From positions 146,281 through 210,280 of the forward strand of contig NZ_JAYEEQ010000005.1 in NCBI RefSeq assembly GCF_034651555.1: a stretch of 64,000 nucleotides of DNA, given 5' to 3'. Made by a program: the position numbers and the translations under genes. Below, in pieces: positions 19,228-28,924 of this stretch. The notes beneath the pieces were generated by a model that was not told where the DNA came from, made no database searches, and worked only from the letters and a program-made list of their open reading frames with translations. Origin of the DNA: Aurantibrevibacter litoralis (GTDB taxonomy: Bacteria > Bacteroidota > Bacteroidia > Flavobacteriales > Flavobacteriaceae). The first letter of the stretch is position 1. Every line of letters starts with the position of its first letter.

Positions 19228-20373
19228 ATGCAAAACAAGATTATAAATCGCTTTAAAATACCTGTGTTTTTTGCAGGAATAGTGCTATTGGGTAGCTTCG
19301 TTTCTTGCGGAACCACAGAAAAGCCTTCATCCGAAGTGTCAGATACCCAAGATGTGGTAACCCTTAGTGATGCCCAATTTGCTTCAGGACAAATGGCGGT
19401 TGGAAAAATGACCTTACGCGAATTTACCAATGTGATTAAAGTGAATGGCGTTTTTGACGTACCGCCCGAGAATAGAACCACTGTAAGTGCTTATTTCGCA
19501 GGATATGTAAAAAAATTAACCCTCCTGCCCGGTGAATCAGTAAAGAAAGGGCAAGTGCTTTTTACCCTAGAAAATCCGGAATATATACAAGTGCAACAGA
19601 ATTTTTTAGAAGCACGCGGTCGTTTGGCTTATCTTAAATCGGATTATGAACGGCAAAAGGCATTACTGGCGGATGAGGTAACCTCCCAAAAGAATTTCTT
19701 GAAGGCCGAATCGGACTATACGGTTACACAAGCCCAATACCAATCTTTACGAAAGCAACTTGTGCTTATGAATATTAATCCGGATGCGATTACCGCAGAG
19801 CGCCTTAGTGCTGTAATATCGGTAGTTGCGCCATTATCAGGTTTTGTAACCTCGGTTCCAATCACGCAGGGCATGTATTTAAATCCTTCCGATGAAGCAG
19901 TGACTATTACCAATTTAGATAATATGCACTTTGAATTAAAGGTATATGAAAAGGACCTGCCTTTTATTGAAGAAGGACAGACCATACGAGCCAAACTACA
20001 AAATAATGAAGAAAAGGAGATTTTGGGTGAAGTGCATTTGGTAAATAGAACCATACATGCCACCGATAGAAGCGTAGCCATTCATGGCGATATTTTACAT
20101 CCGGAAGACGCTGAACTGCTTACCCCCGGCATGTATGTAGAGGCAGAGATTATTACAAGTACAGCAACCTATTTGGCGTTGCCGGAAGAAGCTATCGTTA
20201 GTATAGAAAATGAGCCTATTGTTTTGGTAAAAGAAGCCGACAATACCTTTAGAAGAAGGGCATTGCAGATAGGTATTACCAAAGATGGATACACACAAAT
20301 CCTAAATGCGTCCGATTTTGATCCGGAAACCGTATTTTTGACAGCCGGAGTTTTTAATTTAATTTCGGAATAA
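19228..20373 (+). CDS. Efflux RND periplasmic adaptor (CusB/HlyD-type) lipoprotein
   Basis: 381 residues. The signal peptide ends in a lipobox (GSFVSCG, Cys27). The barrel-sandwich/lipoyl-like domain (GYVKKLTLLPGESVKKGQVLFTLENPEY) is interrupted by an alpha-hairpin (FLEARGRLAYLKSDYERQK.. to ..YQSLRKQL). A beta-barrel domain (FELKVYEKDLPFIEEGQTIRA) and a membrane-proximal domain follow. It bridges the RND pump and the outer-membrane duct, and starts 10 bp after the pump gene. Family members of the metal type often carry extra Met/His-rich tails; none is seen here. Confidence 0.93.
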   Translation: MQNKIINRFKIPVFFAGIVLLGSFVSCGTTEKPSSEVSDTQDVVTLSDAQFASGQMAVGKMTLREFTNVIKVNGVFDVPPENRTTVSAYFAGYVKKLTLLPGESVKKGQVLFTLENPEYIQVQQNFLEARGRLAYLKSDYERQKALLADEVTSQKNFLKAESDYTVTQAQYQSLRKQLVLMNINPDAITAERLSAVISVVAPLSGFVTSVPITQGMYLNPSDEAVTITNLDNMHFELKVYEKDLPFIEEGQTIRAKLQNNEEKEILGEVHLVNRTIHATDRSVAIHGDILHPEDAELLTPGMYVEAEIITSTATYLALPEEAIVSIENEPIVLVKEADNTFRRRALQIGITKDGYTQILNASDFDPETVFLTAGVFNLISE

Positions 20374-20445
20374 ATGCTATGGAGTGCCAAACGAAATTGA
20401 ATATAGGCATAGGTATAATTTTATCCTTACCAAGAAGGCATCTAC

Positions 20446-20465
20446 CTAAAAAAACATATCTTAGG
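20446..20465. promoter_or_regulatory. CCTAA/TTAGG inverted repeat with CATATCTTA core
   Basis: Between the adaptor gene and the small monooxygenase gene, CCTAA and TTAGG bracket an A-rich spacer ending ACATATC. The CATATCTTA core at about 20456-20464 also occurs in the array upstream of the response regulator and at 39883-39898, so it may be a further site for the same regulator. Confidence 0.35.
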
Positions 20466-20543
20466 ATACCTCTATAGGCCATAGCAACTTTATAAAAAAT
20501 GGTCTTGGGTATGGAAAGTAAATAGTGTGTAAATGAACATCAT

Positions 20544-20852
20544 ATGCAACTCACAAAACCGTATTACGCAGTAATTTTTACCTCAATACGAACAGACGGG
20601 GATTGTGGTTATGGAGAAATGGCCCGCCAAATGGAAACCCTGGCGCATCAGCAAAAAGGATTTTTGGGTATGGAAAGTGCCCGGGAGGCTATAGGAATTA
20701 CAGTAAGCTATTGGGAATCGCTAGAAGCAATAGCCCACTGGAAAGCCAATGCAAGCCATAGGATAGCGCAAACCAAAGGACGTACAGATTGGTATACATA
20801 CTATCGGGTTCGTATATGTTTGGTAGAAAGAGAATATGATTTTGAAAGTTAA
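20544..20852 (+). CDS. ABM-superfamily (antibiotic biosynthesis monooxygenase-like) small protein
   Basis: 102 residues forming a typical dimeric ferredoxin-like fold of the ABM family: YYAVIFTSIR strand, GFLGMESAREAIGITVSYWESLEAIAHWKANASHR and a terminal strand. Members include quinol monooxygenases and heme-degrading enzymes, but many have no known activity. The 3' end overlaps the PBP1C gene by 17 bp, so the two are probably cotranscribed. No catalytic call can be made. Confidence 0.8.
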   Translation: MQLTKPYYAVIFTSIRTDGDCGYGEMARQMETLAHQQKGFLGMESAREAIGITVSYWESLEAIAHWKANASHRIAQTKGRTDWYTYYRVRICLVEREYDFES

Positions 20853-23214
20853 ATACATAAGATCATTTCGGAACAAAACTGGTATCTTCTTTAGATCCCA
20901 TCCTAAAAAAATTCTTTTTGTAACTATTAGCGCTATTTTTTATTATTTCTGCCTACCTCAAACCCTTTTTAAGGCACCAACTGCTACCGTTATAGAAAGT
21001 GCTGAAGGCACATTATTAGGGGCTAAAATTGCGTCTGATGGACAATGGCGTTTTCCGGAAATAGACAGTGTGCCGTATAAATTTCAACAATGTATTTTGC
21101 TCTTCGAGGATGAATATTTTTACCAACATCCTGGATTCAATCCCGTTGCTATGGCCAAAGCCCTAGCATCGAATTTGCGTAAAAGGAAAACGGTACGGGG
21201 CGGAAGTACCCTTACGCAGCAAGTTGTGCGCCTATGGCGACAAGAAAAAAAACGCTCTTATCTTGAAAAGGCCGTAGAGCTTCTGCTGGCAACACGCTTA
21301 GAATGGCGGTATACTAAGGATGAGATTTTAAAGTTATATGCGAGTCATGCTCCCTTTGGAGGTAACGTTGTGGGCTTAGAAATGGCTGCTTGGCGTTATT
21401 TTGGCTTGCAACCACACCAGTTATCATGGGCAGAAGCAGCAACGTTGGCAGTCTTGCCTAATGCGCCTAGCCTAATCTATCCGGGAAAGAATCAATCCAA
21501 ATTAGAAGCAAAACGGAATCGGCTTTTAAAAAAGATCCATCAGCATCACCTCATAGACCAAACAACCTACGAATTGGCTCTTTTAGAAGCACTACCCCAA
21601 AAACCTTTTTCAGTGCCTCAAAACGCACCACATCTGTTAACGTATGGATCAAAAAAATGGCAGGGTCAGCGGTTGCGAACAAATATAAACGCCCAATTGC
21701 AAGGGCAAGTAAACGGTTTGGTAGAAAAGCACTACAAAAATTTAAAACAAAATCAAGTGCATAATGCAGCCGTGTTGGTAATGGATGTGCATACAAGAGC
21801 CGTGCTATCTTATGTGGGGAACACCCCAACGGACAAGGAGCACGAAAAGGATGTAGACATGGTTCAGGCCAATCGCAGTACAGGAAGTGTACTAAAACCC
21901 CTACTCTACACGGCCATGTTAGACGCCGGCGAACTGCTACCCGATATGTTAGTACCTGATGTTCCTACGCAAATAGGGGGCTATACCCCCGAAAATTTTA
22001 ATGAAACCTATTCCGGAGCAGTAAAAGCCAAAGTCGCCTTAGCGCGATCACTGAATATTCCTGCTGTGCGTTTGTTGCAATCCTACGGCGTAAAGAAATT
22101 TAGGGATCAATTGGATTTTTTTAATCTTCGTGGCATCAACAAAGCTGCCGATCATTACGGGCTTACCCTAATATTAGGTGGCGCAGAAACGAACCTTTGG
22201 GATTTGTGTAAGACGTATGCGGCCTTGGCGTCTACTTTAAACCATTATACAAGTACCTCAGGTACGTATTATTCAAACGAGGTGGTAGCACCTCAATTAA
22301 GTAAAAACACCTCGGTTCATTTTGGACAGCAATCTCCCCAAAAATCCTTTTTCGACGCAGGGAGTATATACCTTACTTTTGACGCTATGAAAGAAGTAAA
22401 TCGCCCCGACGGCAACGAATCTTGGGCGTTTTATGATTCTTCTAAAGAAATCGCCTGGAAAACAGGAACAAGTTTTGGCAATAAGGACGCTTGGACTATA
22501 GGACTTACTAAAGATTTTGTGGTGGGCGTTTGGGTAGGTAATGCCGACGGAGAAGGGCGTCCCGATCTTACAGGCGTATCTAGTGCAGCGCCTATTTTGT
22601 TTGATGTGTTTGATGTCTTGCCACCGTCGGCGTGGTTTACAAAACCTTTAGATGAGTTTGCACCCATTACCGTCTGTACGCAAAGCGGCTTTTTGGCTTC
22701 TGAAGCTTGCCCCGGTAAAACTATCGATATTCCTAACAAAAGAAATGGCATAGCAGTGTGTTCATACCATCAATGGGTGCATTTGGATGCGAATCGATTG
22801 TTTCGCGTACATGCCTCCTGCGAAGCCCTTTCGCAAATGGTTACAACCTCATGGTTTGTATTACCACCGCTACAGGAATTCTATTATAAAAAAGCCCATC
22901 CGGAATATCAAAATGTACCACCACTGCGGGCAGACTGCCTAGGAGCCGAGGAATCGGGAATGGCATTTATTTATCCTAAAGATAAAAGTAGAATTAGCCT
23001 ATCCAAAAATTTTGAAGGCACCTACAACGAACTCATTCTAAAAGTAGCTCATCGCAGATCGGACACCAAAGTATTTTGGTATTTAGATGACCGGTTTATT
23101 GGCGAAACACTTCACTTTCACGAATTGGGCGTGCTTCCCGATCCAGGAAATCATAGGATAACTGCGGTTGATGCTTATGGCAATGAAGTTGCTATAGAAA
23201 TAACAATAGATTAA
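20836..23214 (+). CDS. pbpC: Penicillin-binding protein 1C (bifunctional glycosyltransferase/transpeptidase)
   Basis: 792 residues. An N-terminal membrane anchor is at about 24-42. The GT51 glycosyltransferase domain has catalytic Glu91 in LFEDEYFYQHPG and RGGSTLTQQVVR at 121-132. The transpeptidase domain has S351-V-L-K354 (RSTGSVLKPLLYTA) and WKTGTSFGNKDAW. The C-terminal BiPBP_C domain follows. Length and domain order match the PBP1C family. It polymerises and cross-links peptidoglycan in the periplasm. The start at 20836 lies inside the preceding gene. Confidence 0.93.
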   Translation: MILKVKYIRSFRNKTGIFFRSHPKKILFVTISAIFYYFCLPQTLFKAPTATVIESAEGTLLGAKIASDGQWRFPEIDSVPYKFQQCILLFEDEYFYQHPGFNPVAMAKALASNLRKRKTVRGGSTLTQQVVRLWRQEKKRSYLEKAVELLLATRLEWRYTKDEILKLYASHAPFGGNVVGLEMAAWRYFGLQPHQLSWAEAATLAVLPNAPSLIYPGKNQSKLEAKRNRLLKKIHQHHLIDQTTYELALLEALPQKPFSVPQNAPHLLTYGSKKWQGQRLRTNINAQLQGQVNGLVEKHYKNLKQNQVHNAAVLVMDVHTRAVLSYVGNTPTDKEHEKDVDMVQANRSTGSVLKPLLYTAMLDAGELLPDMLVPDVPTQIGGYTPENFNETYSGAVKAKVALARSLNIPAVRLLQSYGVKKFRDQLDFFNLRGINKAADHYGLTLILGGAETNLWDLCKTYAALASTLNHYTSTSGTYYSNEVVAPQLSKNTSVHFGQQSPQKSFFDAGSIYLTFDAMKEVNRPDGNESWAFYDSSKEIAWKTGTSFGNKDAWTIGLTKDFVVGVWVGNADGEGRPDLTGVSSAAPILFDVFDVLPPSAWFTKPLDEFAPITVCTQSGFLASEACPGKTIDIPNKRNGIAVCSYHQWVHLDANRLFRVHASCEALSQMVTTSWFVLPPLQEFYYKKAHPEYQNVPPLRADCLGAEESGMAFIYPKDKSRISLSKNFEGTYNELILKVAHRRSDTKVFWYLDDRFIGETLHFHELGVLPDPGNHRITAVDAYGNEVAIEITID

Positions 23215-23339
23215 AACAAGGGGGTTGTCTTTAGTGAAATAAACCCTTACTTTTATGACGTAAAAAATTGTGGGCGTTGCAGAATTGAGAAGGTATTTCT
23301 TAACCCATCACAACAGTCAGCGCTAAAAAAGCACTCCAT

Positions 23340-25010
23340 ATGGAAAAGAATATCCCATTTTCTAATCTCAACAGGGCAGAAACATTTAATAAACTAGCTG
23401 AAGAGAGTTTTGACTTAGTCGTAATTGGCGGCGGTATTACCGGTGGCGGTATTGCCTTAGATGCCGCTTCAAGGGGGCTAAAAGTGGCGTTGTTAGAGAA
23501 GAATGATTTTGCCTCTGGCACTAGCAGCAAATCTACCAAGCTAATTCATGGTGGACTCCGGTATTTAAAACAGTTCGATTTTTGGCTAGTGAAGGAAGTG
23601 GGTTCCGAAAGGGCTATTGTACACAAATTAGCTCCACATTTGGTGTTACCGGAAAAGATGTTATTACCGCTTATTGAAAATGGTTCGTACGGTAAATGGC
23701 TTACCTCTATTGGTTTAAAAGTGTATGATATTTTGGCGCAGGTTACCGGAGAAGATCAACGGAAGATGTTAGAAAAGAAACCAGCTCTAAAACTAGAACC
23801 ATTGTTACCTAAAAAAATCCTTAAAGGCGCAGGCTATTACGCAGAGTACCGCACGGATGATGCCCGGCTGACCTTGGAAAATATAAAAACAAGCCTCAAA
23901 TATGGTGCTACTGCACTAAACTACGCCACCGTATTAGATTTTGAATATAACGATGGAAAAATAAGTGGAGTAAAAGTAAAGGACGAAACCTCCCAAAAAG
24001 AAATCACGGTAAAAACGGCTTATGTCATTAATGCAGCAGGTCCTTGGGTAGATGAACTTAGGAGTATCAACAATTCTAAAAAGGGGAAACGATTGCACCT
24101 AACCAAAGGGGTACATTTGGTATTTCCAAAAGAAAAATTACCCGTGAGGCAGTCGGTCTATTTTGATGTACCCGATGGGCGCATGATGTTTGCCATTCCG
24201 CGCGGAAAAGTAACGTATGTAGGTACTACCGATACCAATTACACCGAAGACAAGGATCATGTAAAGGTAGATCTTGCCGATGCTATGTATCTTATTTCTG
24301 CCGTAAACAATATGTTTCCTAGTGTAGATTTGAGGTTAGAAGATATTGTTTCCTCATGGGCCGGTTTGCGACCTTTAATTCACGAGGAAGGAAAATCAGC
24401 TTCGGAATTATCGAGGAAAGATGAAATTTTTGTTTCAGACACCGGCCTTATCAGCATGGCAGGGGGCAAACTTACGGGATACCGCAAAATGGCCGAGCGC
24501 GCCGTGGATCGCATTGCCAAAAAAATAGAGGAAGAAAGCGATAGAAAGTTAAAAGAATGCCGTACCGCTTCCATTTTCCTGTGCGGGAACGAGAACTTTA
24601 AAAAATCAAAACACGTTCAAAAATATATCGATGAGGTTTTTGAACGATTAGAACCTGAGGGTTTTGCCAAGTACGATGCATGGTATTTGGTTACCAATTA
24701 TGGCACACAGACCGAAACCATTTTGGAAACGTATGCCACACTTAAAGAAAAAGACAATCCTACATGCTTACTAAAGGCTGAACTTCATTTTGGCGTACAG
24801 TACGAGATGGTACAAAACCCCATGGATTTCTTTGTACGCCGCACAGGCAGGCTCTATTTTGATATTGAGAGTGTGCGCACCTATATGGATCCGGTTCTGA
24901 CCGAGTTTCAAAAATTGACAAAGCTCGATGGTACTACTATGGCCGCCTATAAAAACACGCTAGAAAACCTAATCGAAGAACATTCTAATTTCTCCTTAGA
25001 GCGCGGGTAG
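23340..25010 (+). CDS. glpD: FAD-dependent glycerol-3-phosphate dehydrogenase
   Basis: 556 residues. The dinucleotide-binding motif VVIGGGITGGGIALDAASRG is near residues 25-44. STKLIHGGLRYL and the downstream substrate-site segment TYVGTTDTNY are typical of aerobic GlpD/GlpA, as is the C-terminal DAO_C helical domain. It oxidises sn-glycerol-3-phosphate to dihydroxyacetone phosphate and passes electrons to quinone at the inner membrane. No glpK or glpF is adjacent in this window. Confidence 0.94.
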   Translation: MEKNIPFSNLNRAETFNKLAEESFDLVVIGGGITGGGIALDAASRGLKVALLEKNDFASGTSSKSTKLIHGGLRYLKQFDFWLVKEVGSERAIVHKLAPHLVLPEKMLLPLIENGSYGKWLTSIGLKVYDILAQVTGEDQRKMLEKKPALKLEPLLPKKILKGAGYYAEYRTDDARLTLENIKTSLKYGATALNYATVLDFEYNDGKISGVKVKDETSQKEITVKTAYVINAAGPWVDELRSINNSKKGKRLHLTKGVHLVFPKEKLPVRQSVYFDVPDGRMMFAIPRGKVTYVGTTDTNYTEDKDHVKVDLADAMYLISAVNNMFPSVDLRLEDIVSSWAGLRPLIHEEGKSASELSRKDEIFVSDTGLISMAGGKLTGYRKMAERAVDRIAKKIEEESDRKLKECRTASIFLCGNENFKKSKHVQKYIDEVFERLEPEGFAKYDAWYLVTNYGTQTETILETYATLKEKDNPTCLLKAELHFGVQYEMVQNPMDFFVRRTGRLYFDIESVRTYMDPVLTEFQKLTKLDGTTMAAYKNTLENLIEEHSNFSLERG

Positions 25011-25404
25011 CCATTGTTACTTGTTCAGAGCAATCTTCGTGTACTGAAGCGCCACGGTAAGTGAATCGTTTTTCTCCGAGTCTAGGCACTATACGTGCAA
25101 ATACCCGTAGTTTGGGGTTAGGTGGGTTTTCCATTCGTGTTTTATAACATATACGAGCTGTGACTTGGCGCTAATTGGGTCATGAGAGTGCTAAAAATTG
25201 CTACTTGCGTATGGTTGCAAAACGTTTTAGCGACTGTGGAAATGATATAAAAAACCAAAGGAGACGTGTTTTAAAGGGTTAGAATTCTGATGGAATAATA
25301 AACATTGCAATAAAAAATGAATAAACAAAAATTTAAAGCATCATCGAAGCGATATGACGCTAAATTTTGTGTAAAACTTTGAATGGAACACTATAAATTA
25401 ACAG
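25011..25404. other. Intergenic region, no gene seen
   Basis: 394 bases with no open frame of recognisable family and no RNA gene recognised. The end is AT-rich upstream of the MscS-type gene. Confidence 0.5.
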
Positions 25405-26322
25405 ATGGAAACTGCCATACAATATTACAATGATATAATTCACTACTTCAAAGCAAATTACATCAATATTGTTTTTATCCTGCTTTTTGTAGTCGGTGGA
25501 TTTGTAATTTCCAATTTTATAAAGCGAAGGATAAAAGTGCGATTAGTAAGGAAATCGCCTAACCATATCACGGCAAGCTTTATCTCACAAATCGTCGGAT
25601 TTATTCTTAAGTCAATTATAGTTTTCACTACCCTATATTTACTTGGGCTTAGTGCCTTTACTAATAAATTGCTGGCAGGTGCTGGACTTTTAACCTTTGT
25701 AATAGGTTTTGCATTAAAAGATATTGGCGAGAACTTTTTGGCAGGAATTATTCTGGCCTTTAAAAGTCCCTTTAGGTTAGATGATTTAATAGAAGTAAAT
25801 GGTATAACAGGTCATGTTAAAGACATTAGCATACGGGAAACACTGGTAAAAACGCCCGATGGTAAAGATGTGTTTTTGCCAAATGCTATCATTCTTAAAA
25901 ATCCTTTATATAATTACACCCTCGACGGATTCTTACGGTATGAATTTACAGTAGGGATCGCTTATGAAAACAATCCTACAGAGGCAATTAATCTTATATT
26001 TGAAACGGTAAATAATGTTGAGGGTATATTGAAAGGCGATAGAACTCCTGTCATTACCATTACTGAGCTGGCTACTAATGCTATCAATATTGAGGTGAAA
26101 TTTTGGGTAGACACCTTTAAATCAACGAAACGCTCTGTTCACATGAGTGTTCGTTCACGAGTGATGAATGATGTGGTTGAAGCATTAATTAAAAAGGGAT
26201 ATAGTTTACCTGCTACCATCTTAGAATTAAAAAACTACGAGCCCTATGGAAATTTAAAATTGAATGTAGAAAAAAAATTGGAAGGAAGTGATTTGCATGA
26301 CGTAGCACCGCAAGATTCTTAA
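25405..26322 (+). CDS. MscS-family small-conductance mechanosensitive channel
   Basis: 305 residues. Three transmembrane helices are at about 18-36, 62-82 and 86-110. The pore helix and following beta domain, GAGLLTFVIGFALKDIGENFLAGIIL, are the hallmark of MscS TM3. The segment FRLDDLIEVNGITGHVKDISIRETLVKTPDGKDVFLPN is the cytoplasmic beta domain with its conserved PN. It releases solutes on hypo-osmotic shock. It stands alone. Confidence 0.94.
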   Translation: METAIQYYNDIIHYFKANYINIVFILLFVVGGFVISNFIKRRIKVRLVRKSPNHITASFISQIVGFILKSIIVFTTLYLLGLSAFTNKLLAGAGLLTFVIGFALKDIGENFLAGIILAFKSPFRLDDLIEVNGITGHVKDISIRETLVKTPDGKDVFLPNAIILKNPLYNYTLDGFLRYEFTVGIAYENNPTEAINLIFETVNNVEGILKGDRTPVITITELATNAINIEVKFWVDTFKSTKRSVHMSVRSRVMNDVVEALIKKGYSLPATILELKNYEPYGNLKLNVEKKLEGSDLHDVAPQDS

Positions 26323-26331
26323 AGAGAATAG

Positions 26332-26466
26332 ATCGATTTATCCCAACAAAATACTTCAAAAAAAATCGAAATCCACATAAAGGCAGTAAGTAATTATGCC
26401 GAAATGATTTTAAGATTGGGAAAAGAAGCCATCAAGGAAGAATATAAGCGTAGGAACCTTAAGTAA
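26332..26466 (+). pseudogene. Possible remnant of a small ORF
   Basis: An open frame without a start codon at its head encodes IEIHIKAVSNYAEMIL and GKEAIKEEYKRRNLK, then TAA at 26464. Its amphipathic, charged character looks protein-coding rather than random, but no family was recognised. It may be the tail of a decayed gene sitting just before the VOC/zinc-motif pair. Confidence 0.3.
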
Positions 26467-26560
26467 GATTAAAATGTTGACGGCAGGAGAAATCAATCAC
26501 ACAACAACTAATGTTTAGCAAACCGGTATTACATGTACAACAACTTAATAAATTAAAAAT

Positions 26561-26920
26561 ATGCTCACAGCGATACATCCAAAGTTACCGATGCGAGACA
26601 AGGCGGTAACGAAAGAGTATTACCTAAACAAATTAGGGTTTCAAATTTTTGGAGACAATGACTTTGACGGTTATTTAATGCTTCATAAGGACAGCATTCA
26701 AATTCATTTTTTTGACTTCAAAGACCTTGACCCGAAAGAAAATTACGGGCAAGTTTATATCAGAACCAACTACATCGATGCACTTTACCAATCCCTTGTA
26801 GACAACAATGTTTTAATTCACCCAAACGGTCATTTAGAAACAAAACCTTGGGGACAAAGAGAGTTTGCTTTGCTTGACCCGGACAACAATTTATTAACGT
26901 TTGGACAAAGTATAAAATGA
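26561..26920 (+). CDS. VOC-family (bleomycin resistance/glyoxalase-fold) protein
   Basis: 119 residues with the two-module VOC fold: KLPMRDKAVTKEYYLNKLGF at the start and ETKPWGQREFALLDPDNNLLTFGQ at the end. The latter is the characteristic bleomycin-binding-like signature (PWGxxEFxxxDPxxNxL). The protein could sequester a drug, or be one of many VOC proteins with unrelated roles. It overlaps the next gene by 4 bp (ATGA), so they are coupled. Confidence 0.85.
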   Translation: MLTAIHPKLPMRDKAVTKEYYLNKLGFQIFGDNDFDGYLMLHKDSIQIHFFDFKDLDPKENYGQVYIRTNYIDALYQSLVDNNVLIHPNGHLETKPWGQREFALLDPDNNLLTFGQSIK

Positions 26921-27210
26921 AAAACGCAATGGAGGTTAAGATTAGTAAGGACCAATTAAACGTTTTATTAAACGAAGTACAAAAGGAGTATTTTGATGCT
27001 GTACTTAAACAAAATGTATTCTGTGGAACTTGTGGCAGTACAGCTAAACAAGGCGTTGATACTAAAGAACTAATTTTGGATGCATTAAATGATATTAGGA
27101 TTAAAGGAATTTGCAACGTATGCAAAGGTGATGTAGTAAGGATACTAGAATTTGGAGAAAATCAGGAATTTCACGAAAAAGCTATGAATTATAAAATATC
27201 AAGGCTCTAG
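26917..27210 (+). CDS. Small CxxC-containing (zinc-motif) protein of unknown function
   Basis: 97 residues. Two cysteine pairs, CGTCG (about 46-50) and CNVC (about 68-71), are spaced as a possible zinc-binding site between two helical parts. The start overlaps the VOC gene stop; an alternative ATG lies 12 bp further in. No family was recognised. The coupling suggests a role with the VOC protein. Confidence 0.6.
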   Translation: MKNAMEVKISKDQLNVLLNEVQKEYFDAVLKQNVFCGTCGSTAKQGVDTKELILDALNDIRIKGICNVCKGDVVRILEFGENQEFHEKAMNYKISRL

Positions 27211-27578
27211 TTTAATATTGCGTTGATTTTAACATTTCGTATCTAGATTTGATGCCGGGATACTTTTCCATGGTCACGATGCTCTCCATTGTTTTGTGCA
27301 CAAAGTCCCGGAGTAAGAGCAACAACAGGATTGGTGGAAGTTTAAATTTTGTACATTTAGCAAAGTATTGTAGTCGGATCCGATAATCTTGAAATACTTC
27401 ACGACAAAAGGCTTAGATCGTTTATGAAAGACTTACCCCGCCGTAATGGTACAGACAAAAATATTTAAAAAATGGAACCTTGCCAAGAGATATAAATAAT
27501 TAGTAATCAATGATTTGCAAATGTATGATACATGCAAATCTTTTAAATCAACCAGACGTTGCAAAAACATAAGGTACT
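27211..27578. other. Intergenic region, no gene seen
   Basis: 368 bases. No open frame, RNA gene or repeat recognised. Confidence 0.5.
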
Positions 27579-28640
27579 ATGACCCTACTTTTAATTTATC
27601 TTTTTATCGCATTAGTGATCTCTTTTCTGTGTTCCATAATGGAAGCGGTGTTGCTTTCTATTCCTGTTTCTTATCTTAAGTCCAAAGTAGAAGATGGAGA
27701 TAAAAGTGCAGAAACTATGCTTAATTTAAAAGAAGACATCGATAAACCTCTTTCAGCAATTTTATCGTTAAACACAGTAGCACATACAGTAGGAGCTGCT
27801 GGTGTTGGCGCACAAGCTACCGTTGTTTTTGGTGAGGCATATTTTGGAATTGTATCTGCGGTATTAACTATTTTAATTTTGGTGTTTACAGAAATTATAC
27901 CTAAGACCTTAGGCGCAAATTACAGTAAAGAATTAGTAGGTATAGTTTCCAAACTTATATATTTTTCGGTTTTTATAACTTATCCATTGGTGTGGATTTC
28001 GTCTTTTTTGACGCATTTGCTGGCAAGAAAAAAAGAGGAATTCACCACAAGTAGAGAGGAAATTTCGGCATTAGCTAGTATAGGTGCACAAGAAGGAATC
28101 TTTGCTGATAAGGAAAACAAAATCATTCAAAATTTAATAAAATTAAAGAGTTTAAAGATTAAAGCTGTAATGACACCAAGGATTGTAGTTGTAACAGCTA
28201 ATGAAGAAATGACCTTAGAAGAATTCTTAAAAAACAAAGAGTTTCTACATTTTTCTAGAATACCAATTTTTCAGGAAAACAGGGATAATATTACGGGATA
28301 TGTGTTCAGAGAAGTGGTTTTCGAAAAATTAGCCGAAGATCAATTTAACTTAAAATTAAAGGATATCAAAAGAGAGATTATTCACTTTCCTGAAAACATG
28401 ACATTATTTGACGCTTGGGAAGTAATGATTCAGAAAAAACAACATATTTCCTTAATAACAGATGAGTATGGAGGAATGGATGGAATTGCAACGCTAGAAG
28501 ACATTATAGAAGCTCTTTTAGGGTTTGAAATAGTTGATGAAAAAGATCAAATAGAAGATATGCAGGAATATGCCATTAAGCGGTGGCAAGAAAAACAGAA
28601 GAAGTACAAACTTCTAAAAGATGAAAGTCAGCAAATTTAG
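27579..28640 (+). CDS. CNNM/DUF21 and CBS-domain transporter-like membrane protein (hemolysin C-type)
   Basis: 353 residues. The DUF21/CNNM transmembrane domain (about 1-165) shows MEAVLLSIPVSYLKSK, a Ser/Asn-rich LSLNTVAHTVGAAGVGA helix and FTEIIPKTLGANY. A CBS pair follows at about 200-325 (MTPRIVVVTA, ISLITDEYGGMDGIATLEDIIEALLG). Relatives export or sense Mg/Co. The C-terminal CorC_HlyC domain of the longer forms is missing, so this is the short form. It stands alone. Confidence 0.9.
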   Translation: MTLLLIYLFIALVISFLCSIMEAVLLSIPVSYLKSKVEDGDKSAETMLNLKEDIDKPLSAILSLNTVAHTVGAAGVGAQATVVFGEAYFGIVSAVLTILILVFTEIIPKTLGANYSKELVGIVSKLIYFSVFITYPLVWISSFLTHLLARKKEEFTTSREEISALASIGAQEGIFADKENKIIQNLIKLKSLKIKAVMTPRIVVVTANEEMTLEEFLKNKEFLHFSRIPIFQENRDNITGYVFREVVFEKLAEDQFNLKLKDIKREIIHFPENMTLFDAWEVMIQKKQHISLITDEYGGMDGIATLEDIIEALLGFEIVDEKDQIEDMQEYAIKRWQEKQKKYKLLKDESQQI

Positions 28641-28924
28641 GAATCTTGTAAGAGGAAAGGACAACGTTCCGGAAAATAAAAATCAACAAAAAACCGGTAT
28701 TTTAGATTCAAATTTTTTATTTTCTTCACTCATTTGCTCCGCTTTTAGTAGAAGAAAGTATTGAAAACAACCTTTTTTTTCTGCTGGCGGTTACCTAATA
28801 GGACTAAAGAAAAAAAGGGAAAAGACGATACATTCAACAAGAGAATAAAACAAATGAAAAATCGGGGCGTGCCACTATCGCAAATAGCCAAGTTGCAGTT
28901 TCCTATGATACTACTCAAAAAGAT

